64,000 bases of DNA from Peptoniphilaceae bacterium (lineage in GTDB: Bacteria > Bacillota > Clostridia > Tissierellales > Peptoniphilaceae), in assembly GCA_028726605.1 (NCBI GenBank), contig JAQYPV010000014.1, positions 24,236-88,235 of the forward strand. The letters are read 5' to 3'. Made by a program: the position numbers and the translations under genes. Below are positions 43,477 through 51,845 of this stretch, piece after piece; positions within the stretch are counted from its first letter, which is position 1; every line of letters begins with the position of its first letter. Under the pieces are notes generated by a model. That model made no database searches and was not told the DNA's origin. It worked only from the letters and a program-made list of their open reading frames with translations.

Positions 43477-44234
43477 TGCACCTGAGCAAAGAGAAGGGCC
43501 TGGGCATCATCGCCTTTCTTTTACTGGCGCTTTTCGGCTTCTGGCGTTTGAATGCCGCGACGACGGGCGCGAAGGTTCCGGCCCTTGACGTGTCGGACGT
43601 GCCGGGCGAAGAGGTTTCGCCGAGGAAAACAGACGCGCCGGCCGAAGTTGCGGCGCCAGATCAACCGGGTGCGGACGGCTCCGACGTGTCCGCGACCGGA
43701 AACGCAGAAGGGAACAAGAGCGATTCTGAATCGAACGATGCCGAACTCGTGGTCTACGTCGACGGCGCGGTGGAGAAGCCGGGGCTTTACACGCTCGTTG
43801 CGTCTGCGCGTGTAGCCGATGCCATCGAAGCGGCCGGAGGACTCACCGCCGACGGGGACCTGTCGCTCATCAATCCGGCGATGCATTTGAGCGACGCCAT
43901 GAAGATCACCGTCCCCACGGTATCGGAAGTGGCACAGTTGAAGGCGACCGATGGCGCAGCCCCTCTCATCAGCGCGGGAGCGGGCGCTGTCGGAGCCGAG
44001 GAGCCTTCGCGTGAACAGGCGTCCGCTTCAGGAAACGGCAAAGTCAACATCAACACGGCAAGCCGCGAGGCGCTCATGAGCTTGCCTTCCATTGGAGAGG
44101 TCAAGGCCGATCACATCATCGCCTATCGGGAAAAGACGCCGTTTCAAAAGATCGAGGACATCCAGCAGGTCTCCGGCATCGGACCCAAACTCTACGCGCA
44201 GATTGAGGGGTTGATCACAGTGGACGACGAGTGA
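43476..44234 (+). CDS. comEA: ComEA-like DNA-binding competence protein
   Basis: 252 residues: an N-terminal membrane anchor (GIIAFLLLALFGFW), an acidic linker, an SLBB domain (about 88-150; VVYVDGAVEKPGLYTL) and a C-terminal helix-hairpin-helix pair (VNINTASREALMSLPSIG and FQKIEDIQQVSGIGPKLY). ComEA binds incoming DNA outside the membrane during transformation. No comEB/comEC follows; secG is next, so other competence genes must lie elsewhere. Confidence 0.9.
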   Translation: MHLSKEKGLGIIAFLLLALFGFWRLNAATTGAKVPALDVSDVPGEEVSPRKTDAPAEVAAPDQPGADGSDVSATGNAEGNKSDSESNDAELVVYVDGAVEKPGLYTLVASARVADAIEAAGGLTADGDLSLINPAMHLSDAMKITVPTVSEVAQLKATDGAAPLISAGAGAVGAEEPSREQASASGNGKVNINTASREALMSLPSIGEVKADHIIAYREKTPFQKIEDIQQVSGIGPKLYAQIEGLITVDDE

Positions 44235-44367
44235 CTTCGTCGGAGACGGGAGATCGTACCGGGTTCAGATAAAAGTGCTTTTTAACACTCGTGGCGGCGG
44301 TCACTTGGGCGCACGAGAATCATTGGAGGGGAAAAAGGAGCAAACGCCGCTTTTCTGTGCGCACACG

Positions 44368-44396
44368 TTGAAACTGCGACGATTCTCTGATAGACT
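44368..44396 (+). promoter_or_regulatory. Probable secG promoter
   Basis: TTGAAA, 17 bp, TAGACT, 36 bp before the secG start. Confidence 0.5.
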
Positions 44397-44431
44397 TTTC
44401 ATACTGCTAAAAAGAACGAGGGGTGAGAAAT

Positions 44432-44653
44432 TTGGAACCGTTATTTATTGGTTTATTGGTCATTGCCAGTATCGTCATCATTGTGGCTACGCTTTTGATG
44501 TCTCCCAAAACGGGCGCCGGGACCGCCTTCGGGCAGGACTCGAACACGTACGGGACGTCAGTCCACAAGTCGAAGGATCAATTCCTGAATAAAGTGACGA
44601 TCGGCGCCGGTGTGGTTTTCGTCGCCAGTCTGATTGCCATTTTGGCACTGTAA
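44432..44653 (+). CDS. secG: Preprotein translocase subunit SecG
   Basis: A 73-residue protein with two membrane segments (FIGLLVIASIVIIVATLLM and VVFVASLIAILAL) around a polar loop with GAGTAFG, typical of SecG. TTG 44432 is chosen because the SD-like AGGGGTGAG lies five bases upstream; GTG 44423 overlaps that SD and is less likely. It forms part of SecYEG and precedes rnr and smpB, a conserved secG-rnr-smpB order. Confidence 0.88.
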   Translation: MEPLFIGLLVIASIVIIVATLLMSPKTGAGTAFGQDSNTYGTSVHKSKDQFLNKVTIGAGVVFVASLIAILAL

Positions 44654-44676
44654 TCGGCAGCGTTCTGTCGAGAGAG

Positions 44677-44700
44677 CCGGAGCGCGCGCTCCGGTTTTTT
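44677..44700 (+). terminator. Terminator after secG
   Basis: CCGGAGCG-CG-CGCTCCGG followed by six T residues. Confidence 0.9.
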
Positions 44701-44758
44701 ACTTTGTCGTCGAGATGGGTAGATGTGGAGTGACTCAAAGACCCGGGGAGGAGTTACG

Positions 44759-47146
44759 ATGAAGCTGAAAGATTTCCTGCTGTCCTATTTTTCGAGCGAG
44801 AATTACGAGCCGATGCGCGTGACGGAGCTGGCGGACCACTTCGGATTGGAAGGCGAAGTACGCCTGGAATTCTACGATGTGATCGACACCATGCTCGAGG
44901 AAGAAACCATCAAAATGACCAAACGGGGCCGTATCAAGGCCTACTCCACGGAGGCACATGCCGCCACGTCTCACAAGAGGGCAGAGGACGACGCCCAAGA
45001 TCACAATTTCGAAACTGTCGAAGGCGGCACGGAAGACATCGACGACGCCCAAGACGTTGCTGGCGAGGATCCCATGGTCGGCCACCTGCAAGCCAATGCG
45101 CGCGGTTTTGCCTTTTTCATCTCGGACGTGGCGTCGCAGGACGACGTCTTCATCCGTCACGACGACCTCCATGGCGCACTGCACGGCGATCGGGTGCGCA
45201 TCCGCATCATCGAGCCGGCAGATCCGAGTGCAGATCGCAACGCCAACGGCGAAGTGGTGGATGTGCTCTCACACAGCAGAGAGCCGATCGTCGGGGTGTA
45301 CGACCCGCAGGACGGATACGGCTTTGTGATTCCGGATCGCAAGGAGTACTTCAAGGACATCTACGTCGACGCAGAGAATGCGATGGGCGCTGAGGATCGC
45401 GACAAAGTGATCGTGGAAATTCTGGACGTGGACCCGAACGAAGACAACCCGGAGGGACGGATCGTGGAAGTGCTGGGTCCGGCTGATGCGGCAGGGGTGG
45501 ACATCACCGCGGTGGCGCGTCAGTTCGATCTGCCGTACGAATTCAGCGCCGAGACACTCCAAGAAGCCGAGGCGTTGCCGGAAGAGGTGGACGTTTCGGA
45601 AATGCGTCATCGCAAAGATCTGCGCAAGAAGTTTACCGTCACCATCGACGGTCCGGACGCCAAAGACTTCGATGACGCCATCTCCGTGGAACAGCGCGGA
45701 AAGTTCTACAACCTCTACGTCCACATCGCGGACGTGTCGCACTACGTAAAACCCAACTCCGCCATCGACCGCGACGCTTACGCGCGGGGTAACAGCGTCT
45801 ACCTTCTGGACCGCGTCATTCCCATGTTGCCGGAAAAGCTGTCGAACGGCATCTGTTCGCTCAATCCCGGCGTGCCGCGTCTCGCCATGACCACGCAGAT
45901 GACGCTGGACGAACAGGGAAACATCGTGGATCATCAATTCTACGAGAGCGTCATCGAGTCCAATCACCGGCTCGTCTACGACGATGTGTCGGATTACTTG
46001 GAACATGGTCGCATTTTTGACGATGATGACGAGCTGTATCCGGCGCTCGACTTGATGTTCGAGATTTACCGCTTGCTGGCGGCGAAGCGCGAGGCGCGCG
46101 GGGCGTTGGATTTCGACTTCCCTGAAACGGCCATTCGATTGGACGAAACCGGGGCGCCCATTGAAGTGGGGCTGGAGCGCCGACGCGTGGCCAACCGCAT
46201 CATCGAGGAATTCATGGTGCTCAACAACGTGGTCGTGGGGACCACCTTCTTCGAGAAGAACCTTCCCTTCATCTACCGCACGCACGAGTCGCCGAAGGCC
46301 GAGGACATCGCGCGCCTCAATCGGGCGCTCGTCGAATTCCACTACGAACCGGTCGAAGAAGAGCCCGCACCGGCTCGGCTGCAGGCCATCCTTCAAAAGG
46401 CGGAGGGTCAGAAGGAGCAGGGCGTGCTCAACATGCTCATCTTGCAGAGCATGACGAAGGCCGAGTACAGTCCGAAGCCCATTCAGCACTACGGCTTGGC
46501 CGTGGCGCATTACTCGCACTTCACCTCGCCTATTCGCCGCTATTCAGATCTCATCGCGCATCGCCTCTTGAAGCAACTCTTGGCCGGCGCGCCTGACCAG
46601 TCGGATGAGGTCAAAAAGTATCTGGCTCAAGCGAGTGCGCACGTGTCGGAGATGGAGCAAAAGGCGGAAGAGGCCGAGCGCGACGTCGTGGACATGAAGA
46701 GCGCCGAGTACATGCAGCAGTTTGTGGGCGAGACGTTCGACGGCGTCGTGACGGGCCTTACGAATTTCGGCGTGTTCATCATGTTGGAAAATACGGTGGA
46801 AGGGCTCGCCCATTTCCGCGACATGACGGACGATTACTACTCTTACGACGAAGAAAAGCTGGTCGTGCGCGGGGAGCGGACGCACAAGGAAGTTCACTTT
46901 GGGGACCGCGTGCGCGTTCTGGTGGCGGCGGCAAAGCCCGTGGAGCGCGAGGTCGACTTTCACATTGAAGGGATGACGGAGGAGACGGCGCAGCCCCAAG
47001 AGCCGGAGAATCATGCGAAACGCCCGCACGGGCTCTACCATAAGCGCGCCGAGTCAAAGGGAGCAAAGGGTAAGCGCGCGCGCCGCAAGGGCGAGAGCCG
47101 TCATCGCAACCAGTTGTCGAATCAAACGCGACGCAAAGGACGCTGA
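44759..47146 (+). CDS. rnr: Ribonuclease R
   Basis: A 795-residue 3'-5' exoribonuclease. The N-terminal winged-helix region (1-75) is followed by an unusually acidic insert (to ~105), cold-shock domains (about 105-260), the RNB catalytic domain with TIDGPDAKDFDDAISVE and YVHIADVSHYV (about 300-630), an S1 domain (about 660-745) and a strongly basic tail rich in Lys/Arg. ATG 44759 has a GGGGAGGAG SD. RNase R degrades structured RNA and works with tmRNA-SmpB in ribosome rescue; smpB is the next gene. Confidence 0.96.
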   Translation: MKLKDFLLSYFSSENYEPMRVTELADHFGLEGEVRLEFYDVIDTMLEEETIKMTKRGRIKAYSTEAHAATSHKRAEDDAQDHNFETVEGGTEDIDDAQDVAGEDPMVGHLQANARGFAFFISDVASQDDVFIRHDDLHGALHGDRVRIRIIEPADPSADRNANGEVVDVLSHSREPIVGVYDPQDGYGFVIPDRKEYFKDIYVDAENAMGAEDRDKVIVEILDVDPNEDNPEGRIVEVLGPADAAGVDITAVARQFDLPYEFSAETLQEAEALPEEVDVSEMRHRKDLRKKFTVTIDGPDAKDFDDAISVEQRGKFYNLYVHIADVSHYVKPNSAIDRDAYARGNSVYLLDRVIPMLPEKLSNGICSLNPGVPRLAMTTQMTLDEQGNIVDHQFYESVIESNHRLVYDDVSDYLEHGRIFDDDDELYPALDLMFEIYRLLAAKREARGALDFDFPETAIRLDETGAPIEVGLERRRVANRIIEEFMVLNNVVVGTTFFEKNLPFIYRTHESPKAEDIARLNRALVEFHYEPVEEEPAPARLQAILQKAEGQKEQGVLNMLILQSMTKAEYSPKPIQHYGLAVAHYSHFTSPIRRYSDLIAHRLLKQLLAGAPDQSDEVKKYLAQASAHVSEMEQKAEEAERDVVDMKSAEYMQQFVGETFDGVVTGLTNFGVFIMLENTVEGLAHFRDMTDDYYSYDEEKLVVRGERTHKEVHFGDRVRVLVAAAKPVEREVDFHIEGMTEETAQPQEPENHAKRPHGLYHKRAESKGAKGKRARRKGESRHRNQLSNQTRRKGR

Positions 47147-47172
47147 TCTTTCGGCGTCGCCGGGGGAGTGAG

Positions 47173-47628
47173 ATGAATCAAGAATCACGTGTCATCGCCA
47201 ACAACAAGCGCGCCAAACACGACTATTTTCTGGAGAAAATTTACGAAGCGGGCATTGAACTCAAGGGTACGGAAGTGAAGAGCGTGCGCAATGGCAAAGT
47301 GTCCATTCAGGAGGCCTATGTGGACGTGCGCGACGGTGAGGCCATTCTCAAGGGTCTTCACATCAGTCCCTACGAGCAGGGCAATCGCTACAACGTGGAT
47401 CCGCTGCGCGACCGGCGACTTCTCTTGCACAAAAAGGAGATCCGCCAATTGCAAGAGGCTATTTCGCGCGACGGCTACACCATCGTGCCACTCAGCGTCA
47501 ACTTGCGCGGGCGGCTGATCAAAGTAGACATCGCCGTGGCGCGCGGCAAGAAACTCTACGACAAACGCGCCAGCCTCAAAGCGGCGGACGACAAGCGGCG
47601 CATTGATCGGGCGTTAGCGGGGGAGTGA
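47173..47628 (+). CDS. smpB: SsrA-binding protein SmpB
   Basis: 151 residues; family blocks VIANNKRAKHDYFLEKIYEAGI, LKGTEVKSVRNGKVSI, HISPYEQGNRYN and a basic C-terminal tail (RGKKLYDKRASLKAADDKRR). SmpB carries tmRNA into stalled ribosomes. It lies 26 bp after rnr. No ssrA gene was seen in the following intergenic regions. Confidence 0.96.
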   Translation: MNQESRVIANNKRAKHDYFLEKIYEAGIELKGTEVKSVRNGKVSIQEAYVDVRDGEAILKGLHISPYEQGNRYNVDPLRDRRLLLHKKEIRQLQEAISRDGYTIVPLSVNLRGRLIKVDIAVARGKKLYDKRASLKAADDKRRIDRALAGE

Positions 47629-47632
47629 GAGC

Positions 47633-48043
47633 ATGAAACACAGCAGCCTATGGTCGAAATACCGCGAGCCGATCACGTATCTCGTCTTCGGCGTGCTCAC
47701 CACAGTTGTGAACTACATTGTGTATTTTCTGACTACACGCGGCCTGTCCATGCACTACATGGAAGCGACGGTGCTTTCGTGGGCCGCCGCGGTCACTTTC
47801 GCCTATTTCACGAATCGCAAATGGGTTTTTCAGTCCACGGCCCAGAGGGGCGCAGAAAAGCGCATCGAATTCGTAAAATTCGTCGGCGGGCGCGTGCTCT
47901 CTCTGCTCTTGGAGGCCGTCATCATGTTCACCGGCATCGAGCTGTTCCACCTCGGGCACTATGACTGGGCGGTGAAGACCGTGGCGCAGGTGGGCGTCGT
48001 CGTCTCCAATTACTTTTTGAGCAAGTTCCTCGTCTTCAAATGA
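47633..48043 (+). CDS. GtrA-family membrane protein
   Basis: 136 residues with four predicted membrane segments; ITYLVFGVLTTVVNYIVYFL, FAYFTNRKWVFQS and the C-terminal NYFLSKFLVFK are typical of GtrA, which is implicated in moving lipid-linked sugars across the membrane. It begins 4 bp after smpB. No glycosyltransferase partner is adjacent. Confidence 0.9.
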   Translation: MKHSSLWSKYREPITYLVFGVLTTVVNYIVYFLTTRGLSMHYMEATVLSWAAAVTFAYFTNRKWVFQSTAQRGAEKRIEFVKFVGGRVLSLLLEAVIMFTGIELFHLGHYDWAVKTVAQVGVVVSNYFLSKFLVFK

Positions 48044-48094
48044 CGAAGTGGCTTTCGCTATGATAAAAACGCGAAATGCGTTGTCATCAAAAAC

Positions 48095-48137
48095 AAAAAA
48101 AGGAGTGACAAGCGGATGGCTTCTCACTCCTTTTTAT
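48095..48137. terminator. Bidirectional terminator between gtrA-type gene and msrAB
   Basis: AAAAAAAGGAGTGA, 15-nt loop, TCACTCCTTTTT; it serves the two convergent genes. Confidence 0.88.
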
Positions 48138-49111
48138 TATTCGACATAGGGGAGATAGTCTTCGTAGCCTTCTGCCTTCATCTGGTCTTTGGGCACGAAG
48201 CGCAGCGCCGAGCCGTCGATGCAGTAGCGCAGGCCCCCTTCGCTCGTGGGACCGTCGTCAAAGACGTGGCCGAGGTGGCTGTCCGCGTGGGCCGAACGCA
48301 CTTCGACGCGCTCTCGCAACAGCGATTTGTCCTCGACGTAGTCCACGGTCTGTGTGCGAATGGGCCTGGTGAACGAGGGCCAGCCGCAGCCGGCATCGTA
48401 CTTGTCCCTCGAACTGAACAGCGGCTCTCCTGAGACGATGTCCACGTAAATGCCTGGCTCAAAGTGCTGATCCAAAGGGTGTGCATGGGGCACGTCGGTG
48501 CCTTGCTCCTGCGTGATATGGTATTGCGCGGGCGTGAGAGTCTCTCGCAAAGCTTCGTCATCCGGCTTTTCGAAATGCGCATACGTGTCATCCAGAGGTT
48601 TTTGCGCGAGCGAGAGGTCGACGTGACAGTAGCCGTTCGGATGCTTGTCGAGATAGTCCTGATGGTAGTCCTCCGCCGTCACCCAGTTGGAGAGAGGCGC
48701 CAATTCTACGACGACCGGGGCGTTCAGCGACGCTGTGAGCGCGTCGAGGCGCTTTTCAATTTTCGCGACGATCGCCGGATCCGTCTGCGCTTCGTAGTAA
48801 ATGCCCGTGCGATACTGGCGGCCCACATCGTTGCCCTGCCGATTCACCGACGTGGGGTCGATGATGCGGAAGTAGTGGTCCAGCAGTTCGTCCACAGAGA
48901 TCACGTGAGCATCAAACGCGATCTTGACGGTCTCTGCGTGGTCAGTCATCTTCAGTTTTTCGTATTGCGTGGTCTGCGTGTTCCCGTTGGCGTAACCCAC
49001 TTCGGTCTCACGCACGCCGTGGAGCTGTTTGAAATAGGCTTCCACGCCCCAAAAGCAGCCGCCGGCCAAGTAGAGCGTGAGCCATTGCGGTTTAGTTTTT
49101 AAGTTCAGCAT
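48137..49111 (-). CDS. msrAB: Fused methionine sulfoxide reductase MsrA-MsrB
   Basis: A 324-residue bifunctional enzyme. MsrA domain (about 10-165) with the catalytic GGCFWGVEAYF; MsrB domain (about 180-315) with DAGCGWPSF, RSAHADSHLGHVF and the catalytic RYCIDGSALRFVP. Together they repair both diastereomers of methionine sulfoxide. No signal peptide is obvious, so the enzyme is probably cytosolic. The zinc-binding CxxC pairs of some MsrB proteins are absent. It is monocistronic and convergent with the gtrA-type gene. Confidence 0.96.
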   Translation of the reverse strand: MLNLKTKPQWLTLYLAGGCFWGVEAYFKQLHGVRETEVGYANGNTQTTQYEKLKMTDHAETVKIAFDAHVISVDELLDHYFRIIDPTSVNRQGNDVGRQYRTGIYYEAQTDPAIVAKIEKRLDALTASLNAPVVVELAPLSNWVTAEDYHQDYLDKHPNGYCHVDLSLAQKPLDDTYAHFEKPDDEALRETLTPAQYHITQEQGTDVPHAHPLDQHFEPGIYVDIVSGEPLFSSRDKYDAGCGWPSFTRPIRTQTVDYVEDKSLLRERVEVRSAHADSHLGHVFDDGPTSEGGLRYCIDGSALRFVPKDQMKAEGYEDYLPYVE

Positions 49112-49178
49112 AAAAATCCTTTCTGTTCGGTCGACACTCCATGAATACCCTTTTTCGACGCGATAAATGTTTCAGAGT

Positions 49179-49209
49179 TGTCACAAAGCTGGGACACCGT
49201 GAGACGCGG
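49179..49209 (+). promoter_or_regulatory. Three phased TGnGACA-type boxes before tadZ
   Basis: TGTCACAAAGC, TGGGACACCG and TGAGACGCGG follow each other at 10-11 bp spacing, ending about 47 bp before the tadZ-like ATG; -10-like TACACT (49217) and TAACGT (49224) follow. The boxes match those ahead of the main Tad operon (32623-32702), suggesting a shared regulator. Confidence 0.5.
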
Positions 49210-49255
49210 CGTCGTTTACACTTAACGTAAGACGTCGTGAAGTGAAGGGGGCGAT

Positions 49256-50296
49256 ATGGGCGTAACTGTTTTAATCATCGATTCTGATGTCACATTTAAG
49301 GGGCGCTTGCTCGCACGCATAGAAAGAGATCCGGATGACTTGTTGCAATGGCGATGGGCCGAGACGCTGGAGGAGGCGCTCAGGTTGCCGGCGCTGGATC
49401 CGGCGCTCATCCTCGTGGAGGAAGGCATCGAACTCGAGCAGGTGAGAGAGGCTTTTTCTCACCTCGTTTTGCCGCCGCGCCTCTTGGTCTGGCGCGACGG
49501 GCCACCCGCGTTCGATACTTGGGGTGTGAACAAGTTTCAAAGTGCTGAGGCCTTGCGTCGGACCATCCTCCACGTCATCTCCCTTTCTGCGCCACGAGTC
49601 CAACACGTCCCTCGCGGTGGTAAGCTCTTCGCCTTTACGGGCATCGACGGCGGCGTGGGAACATCGACCATCGTTCGTGCCACAGCGCGGACCTACGTGC
49701 GGCGCATCGGAGGGCCTCTCTTCTACTGGTCCATGGATCCGCTGGGACGGGGAAGCCTTTTCTTGGATGGCACGTCGCCTTACACTCTGTCCGATCTCAT
49801 CCTCTCGATGCGCCTGACGGCCGGAGATCCCGTGATGCGCTTGGCGGCTTGTCTCATTAAAGACGGGGGCCTTGCGACGCTGTCTCCGCCGAAGCGAGCG
49901 GAGGACGTCATGGAGATCGAGCCGGACGAGTGGCTGCGCTTTTTCCAATTGCTGAAGGATACGCAGGAAAAGATCCTCGTGGACCTGCCGACGGCCTTTT
50001 TCTACGTCATGCCCGAACTCGTGCAAGCGTTAGACGGTCTCTTTCTAGTACTTCGAAATGAGGAGAGGGGCCTTTTGGAGCGGTGGGCGGCTCTCACGAA
50101 GTACTCCTGGGAAGGACGTGACCGCGTCATTGTGAGGGAGGCGCCGCGCGGCGGAGATGCCATTTATTTGCCCTTCATAGAGAGCAGGCCGCCTATAGAG
50201 CGTAGGTCGCCAGAAGACATCGAGCAGGAATTGCAGCAGCAGCCGGCATTAGAGGAGGTCGTGCGATGGATGAGCGAAACACCAAACCGATCCTGA
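49256..50296 (+). CDS. TadZ/CpaE-like pilus-localisation ATPase homologue
   Basis: 346 residues. The N-terminal ~110 form a receiver-like domain (VTVLIIDSDVTFKGRLLARI); the rest is a MinD/ParA-like domain with FTGIDGGVGTSTIVRATA at about 127-144. The deviant Walker A has no lysine (GGVGTST instead of KGGVGKT), so ATP hydrolysis may be lost, as reported for several TadZ proteins. TadZ positions the Tad machine. It overlaps the FHA gene by 31 bp. It lies about 7.6 kb from the other tad genes. Confidence 0.8.
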   Translation: MGVTVLIIDSDVTFKGRLLARIERDPDDLLQWRWAETLEEALRLPALDPALILVEEGIELEQVREAFSHLVLPPRLLVWRDGPPAFDTWGVNKFQSAEALRRTILHVISLSAPRVQHVPRGGKLFAFTGIDGGVGTSTIVRATARTYVRRIGGPLFYWSMDPLGRGSLFLDGTSPYTLSDLILSMRLTAGDPVMRLAACLIKDGGLATLSPPKRAEDVMEIEPDEWLRFFQLLKDTQEKILVDLPTAFFYVMPELVQALDGLFLVLRNEERGLLERWAALTKYSWEGRDRVIVREAPRGGDAIYLPFIESRPPIERRSPEDIEQELQQQPALEEVVRWMSETPNRS

Positions 50297-51753
50297 TTTG
50301 CCCGATGAGTACGAGCGCGGGGTGCGGGCTCTCAATCGACGTCGCCCAGAGCCTTGAAATCGACCCGGTTGCCATTCGGATGCTGGAGGACAACGCCTTT
50401 CAATACTGGGCCGTGCCGAAAGTGGAATACCATGAGACGGGGACTCTTTTGACCTACGACTGTGCGGGACAGTCATTTTATGCGCAGCCGCAACCGTGGA
50501 CGCAGCAGACGCTGATTCACTTTTTGGAACACCTCACTTTGGCGTGTGACGAATTGGAGAACTACCTCATCGACGTACGTTCGGCCGTGTGGTCGCTCGA
50601 TGCGCTGCGTCTCAAAAAAGACGGATCGCCGATTCTCTGTCTCACGCCTTTTTCGAACTTTCCGTCTGAGACGCTGCCTCATTTCCTAGAAGAGGCCATT
50701 TGTATTAAGGAAATCGACACCGGAGAGGACACGGCTTACCTCGCGCGGATGCTCAATGGCGTCAAAGCACGGCCGTTTACGACGGAGACGTTGAAGACAC
50801 TCTGTGCGGAGGAGCGCAAGGAAATCGAGAGAGGTGCATCGCGCGGAGAGGAGGATGTGACACGAGGCGCTATGTCGGGGCATGTCATGGATGCTTCAGC
50901 GGAGGCGTGCCAGACTCTCGGGACATGTCTCGACTTGAACGCGCACCGGAGCCTCACTTTCGACGACTCTGTGGTGGCGGCTCGTGATGTGGCGGAGCCA
51001 TTGACGGCGTATCATGCGAATACGCATGGGGAAACTACGGTCAAGTTCTTCGACAACGGGCCAGTGGCGTCATTTGCTCATGCTCCTAACGAAAGAAACG
51101 AGAAAAAACAGTCACCAGAAGACGAAGATCCCATCGCTTTCTTGCGGGCGCGCGCCGCACAGGTAAAAAATGCTGAACCGGTTAAGAACGGGGAGGTGAT
51201 GCCACAGTCGTCTCTGACGGGCCATTTCGATTCAAAAACCCCTTCGGCGTCGTCTGACTCCCAACTCACTGCGGAAGAAGGCGAAGACGAGCATTTGAGT
51301 CTCTTTGGCCTACTGACGCATTTTAGCAAGGAAAACCTGATGCGCTATCGCGCTCAACGCGACGCGGATGAGGGGGAAAAGCCCGGACTCATTTGGGAAG
51401 AACACGGTTCGCTTGGCGCCGGGACGATGTGCGCCTCTCAGTCCATTGAGAAGGAGTCGATGCCGTTAAGTGGGCCGCGTCTGCGTTTTGAAAACGGGAC
51501 CGAAGTCTCGCTCCAGTCGCTTCCCGCCGTGCTTGGTCGCGATGCGCATTGCGACATCGTCGTCAATGAGCGCAGTGTGAGCATGCACCACGCGAGACTC
51601 TACCGATCGCATGAGCACGTTTACTTGACGGATCTGCGTTCCACGGCGGGCACCGCCATCAACCGCAAGTCGCTCTTGCCCCTGCAATCCTACGCCCTGG
51701 AGCAAGGCGACCGCATCTCTTTCGGTTCCACGGAGGCGCTCTTTTTGTATTGA
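50266..51753 (+). CDS. DUF6382-FHA domain protein linked to Tad pili
   Basis: 495 residues. The N-terminal ~190 resemble DUF6382 (FLEHLTLACDELENYLIDVR, LRLKKDGSPILCLTPFSNFP). A long, low-complexity acidic linker (about 190-400) leads to a C-terminal FHA domain (about 405-495; LPAVLGRDAHCDIVVNERSV, SMHHARLYRS, STAGTAINRK). FHA domains bind phosphothreonine, so a Ser/Thr kinase input into pilus control is plausible. No kinase gene is in the window. Confidence 0.8.
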   Translation: MDERNTKPILICPMSTSAGCGLSIDVAQSLEIDPVAIRMLEDNAFQYWAVPKVEYHETGTLLTYDCAGQSFYAQPQPWTQQTLIHFLEHLTLACDELENYLIDVRSAVWSLDALRLKKDGSPILCLTPFSNFPSETLPHFLEEAICIKEIDTGEDTAYLARMLNGVKARPFTTETLKTLCAEERKEIERGASRGEEDVTRGAMSGHVMDASAEACQTLGTCLDLNAHRSLTFDDSVVAARDVAEPLTAYHANTHGETTVKFFDNGPVASFAHAPNERNEKKQSPEDEDPIAFLRARAAQVKNAEPVKNGEVMPQSSLTGHFDSKTPSASSDSQLTAEEGEDEHLSLFGLLTHFSKENLMRYRAQRDADEGEKPGLIWEEHGSLGAGTMCASQSIEKESMPLSGPRLRFENGTEVSLQSLPAVLGRDAHCDIVVNERSVSMHHARLYRSHEHVYLTDLRSTAGTAINRKSLLPLQSYALEQGDRISFGSTEALFLY

Positions 51754-51821
51754 AGAATGTGCGGGCTTTGCGTTTGGTCTTCTTCCCGTAGCGCTGTCTC
51801 TTCGCCTCGGATTGACGCCCC

Positions 51822-51830
51822 TGCTATAAT
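51822..51830 (+). promoter_or_regulatory. Extended -10 promoter of mutY
   Basis: TGCTATAAT (TGn plus a perfect TATAAT) lies 15 bp before the start codon, so the leader is very short; the SD GGGGGAGGG sits in between. Confidence 0.6.
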
Positions 51831-51845
51831 GGCGGGGGAGGGATT

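Noticed and set aside
47629..48136. tmRNA (ssrA) gene near smpB
   Set aside because: The space after smpB is taken up by the gtrA-family gene, and no tRNA-Ala-like ends or tag-coding sequence are visible.
51812..51830. TTGACG as the -35 box of mutY
   Set aside because: It is only 7 bp from the TATAAT box, far too close; the extended -10 reading fits better.
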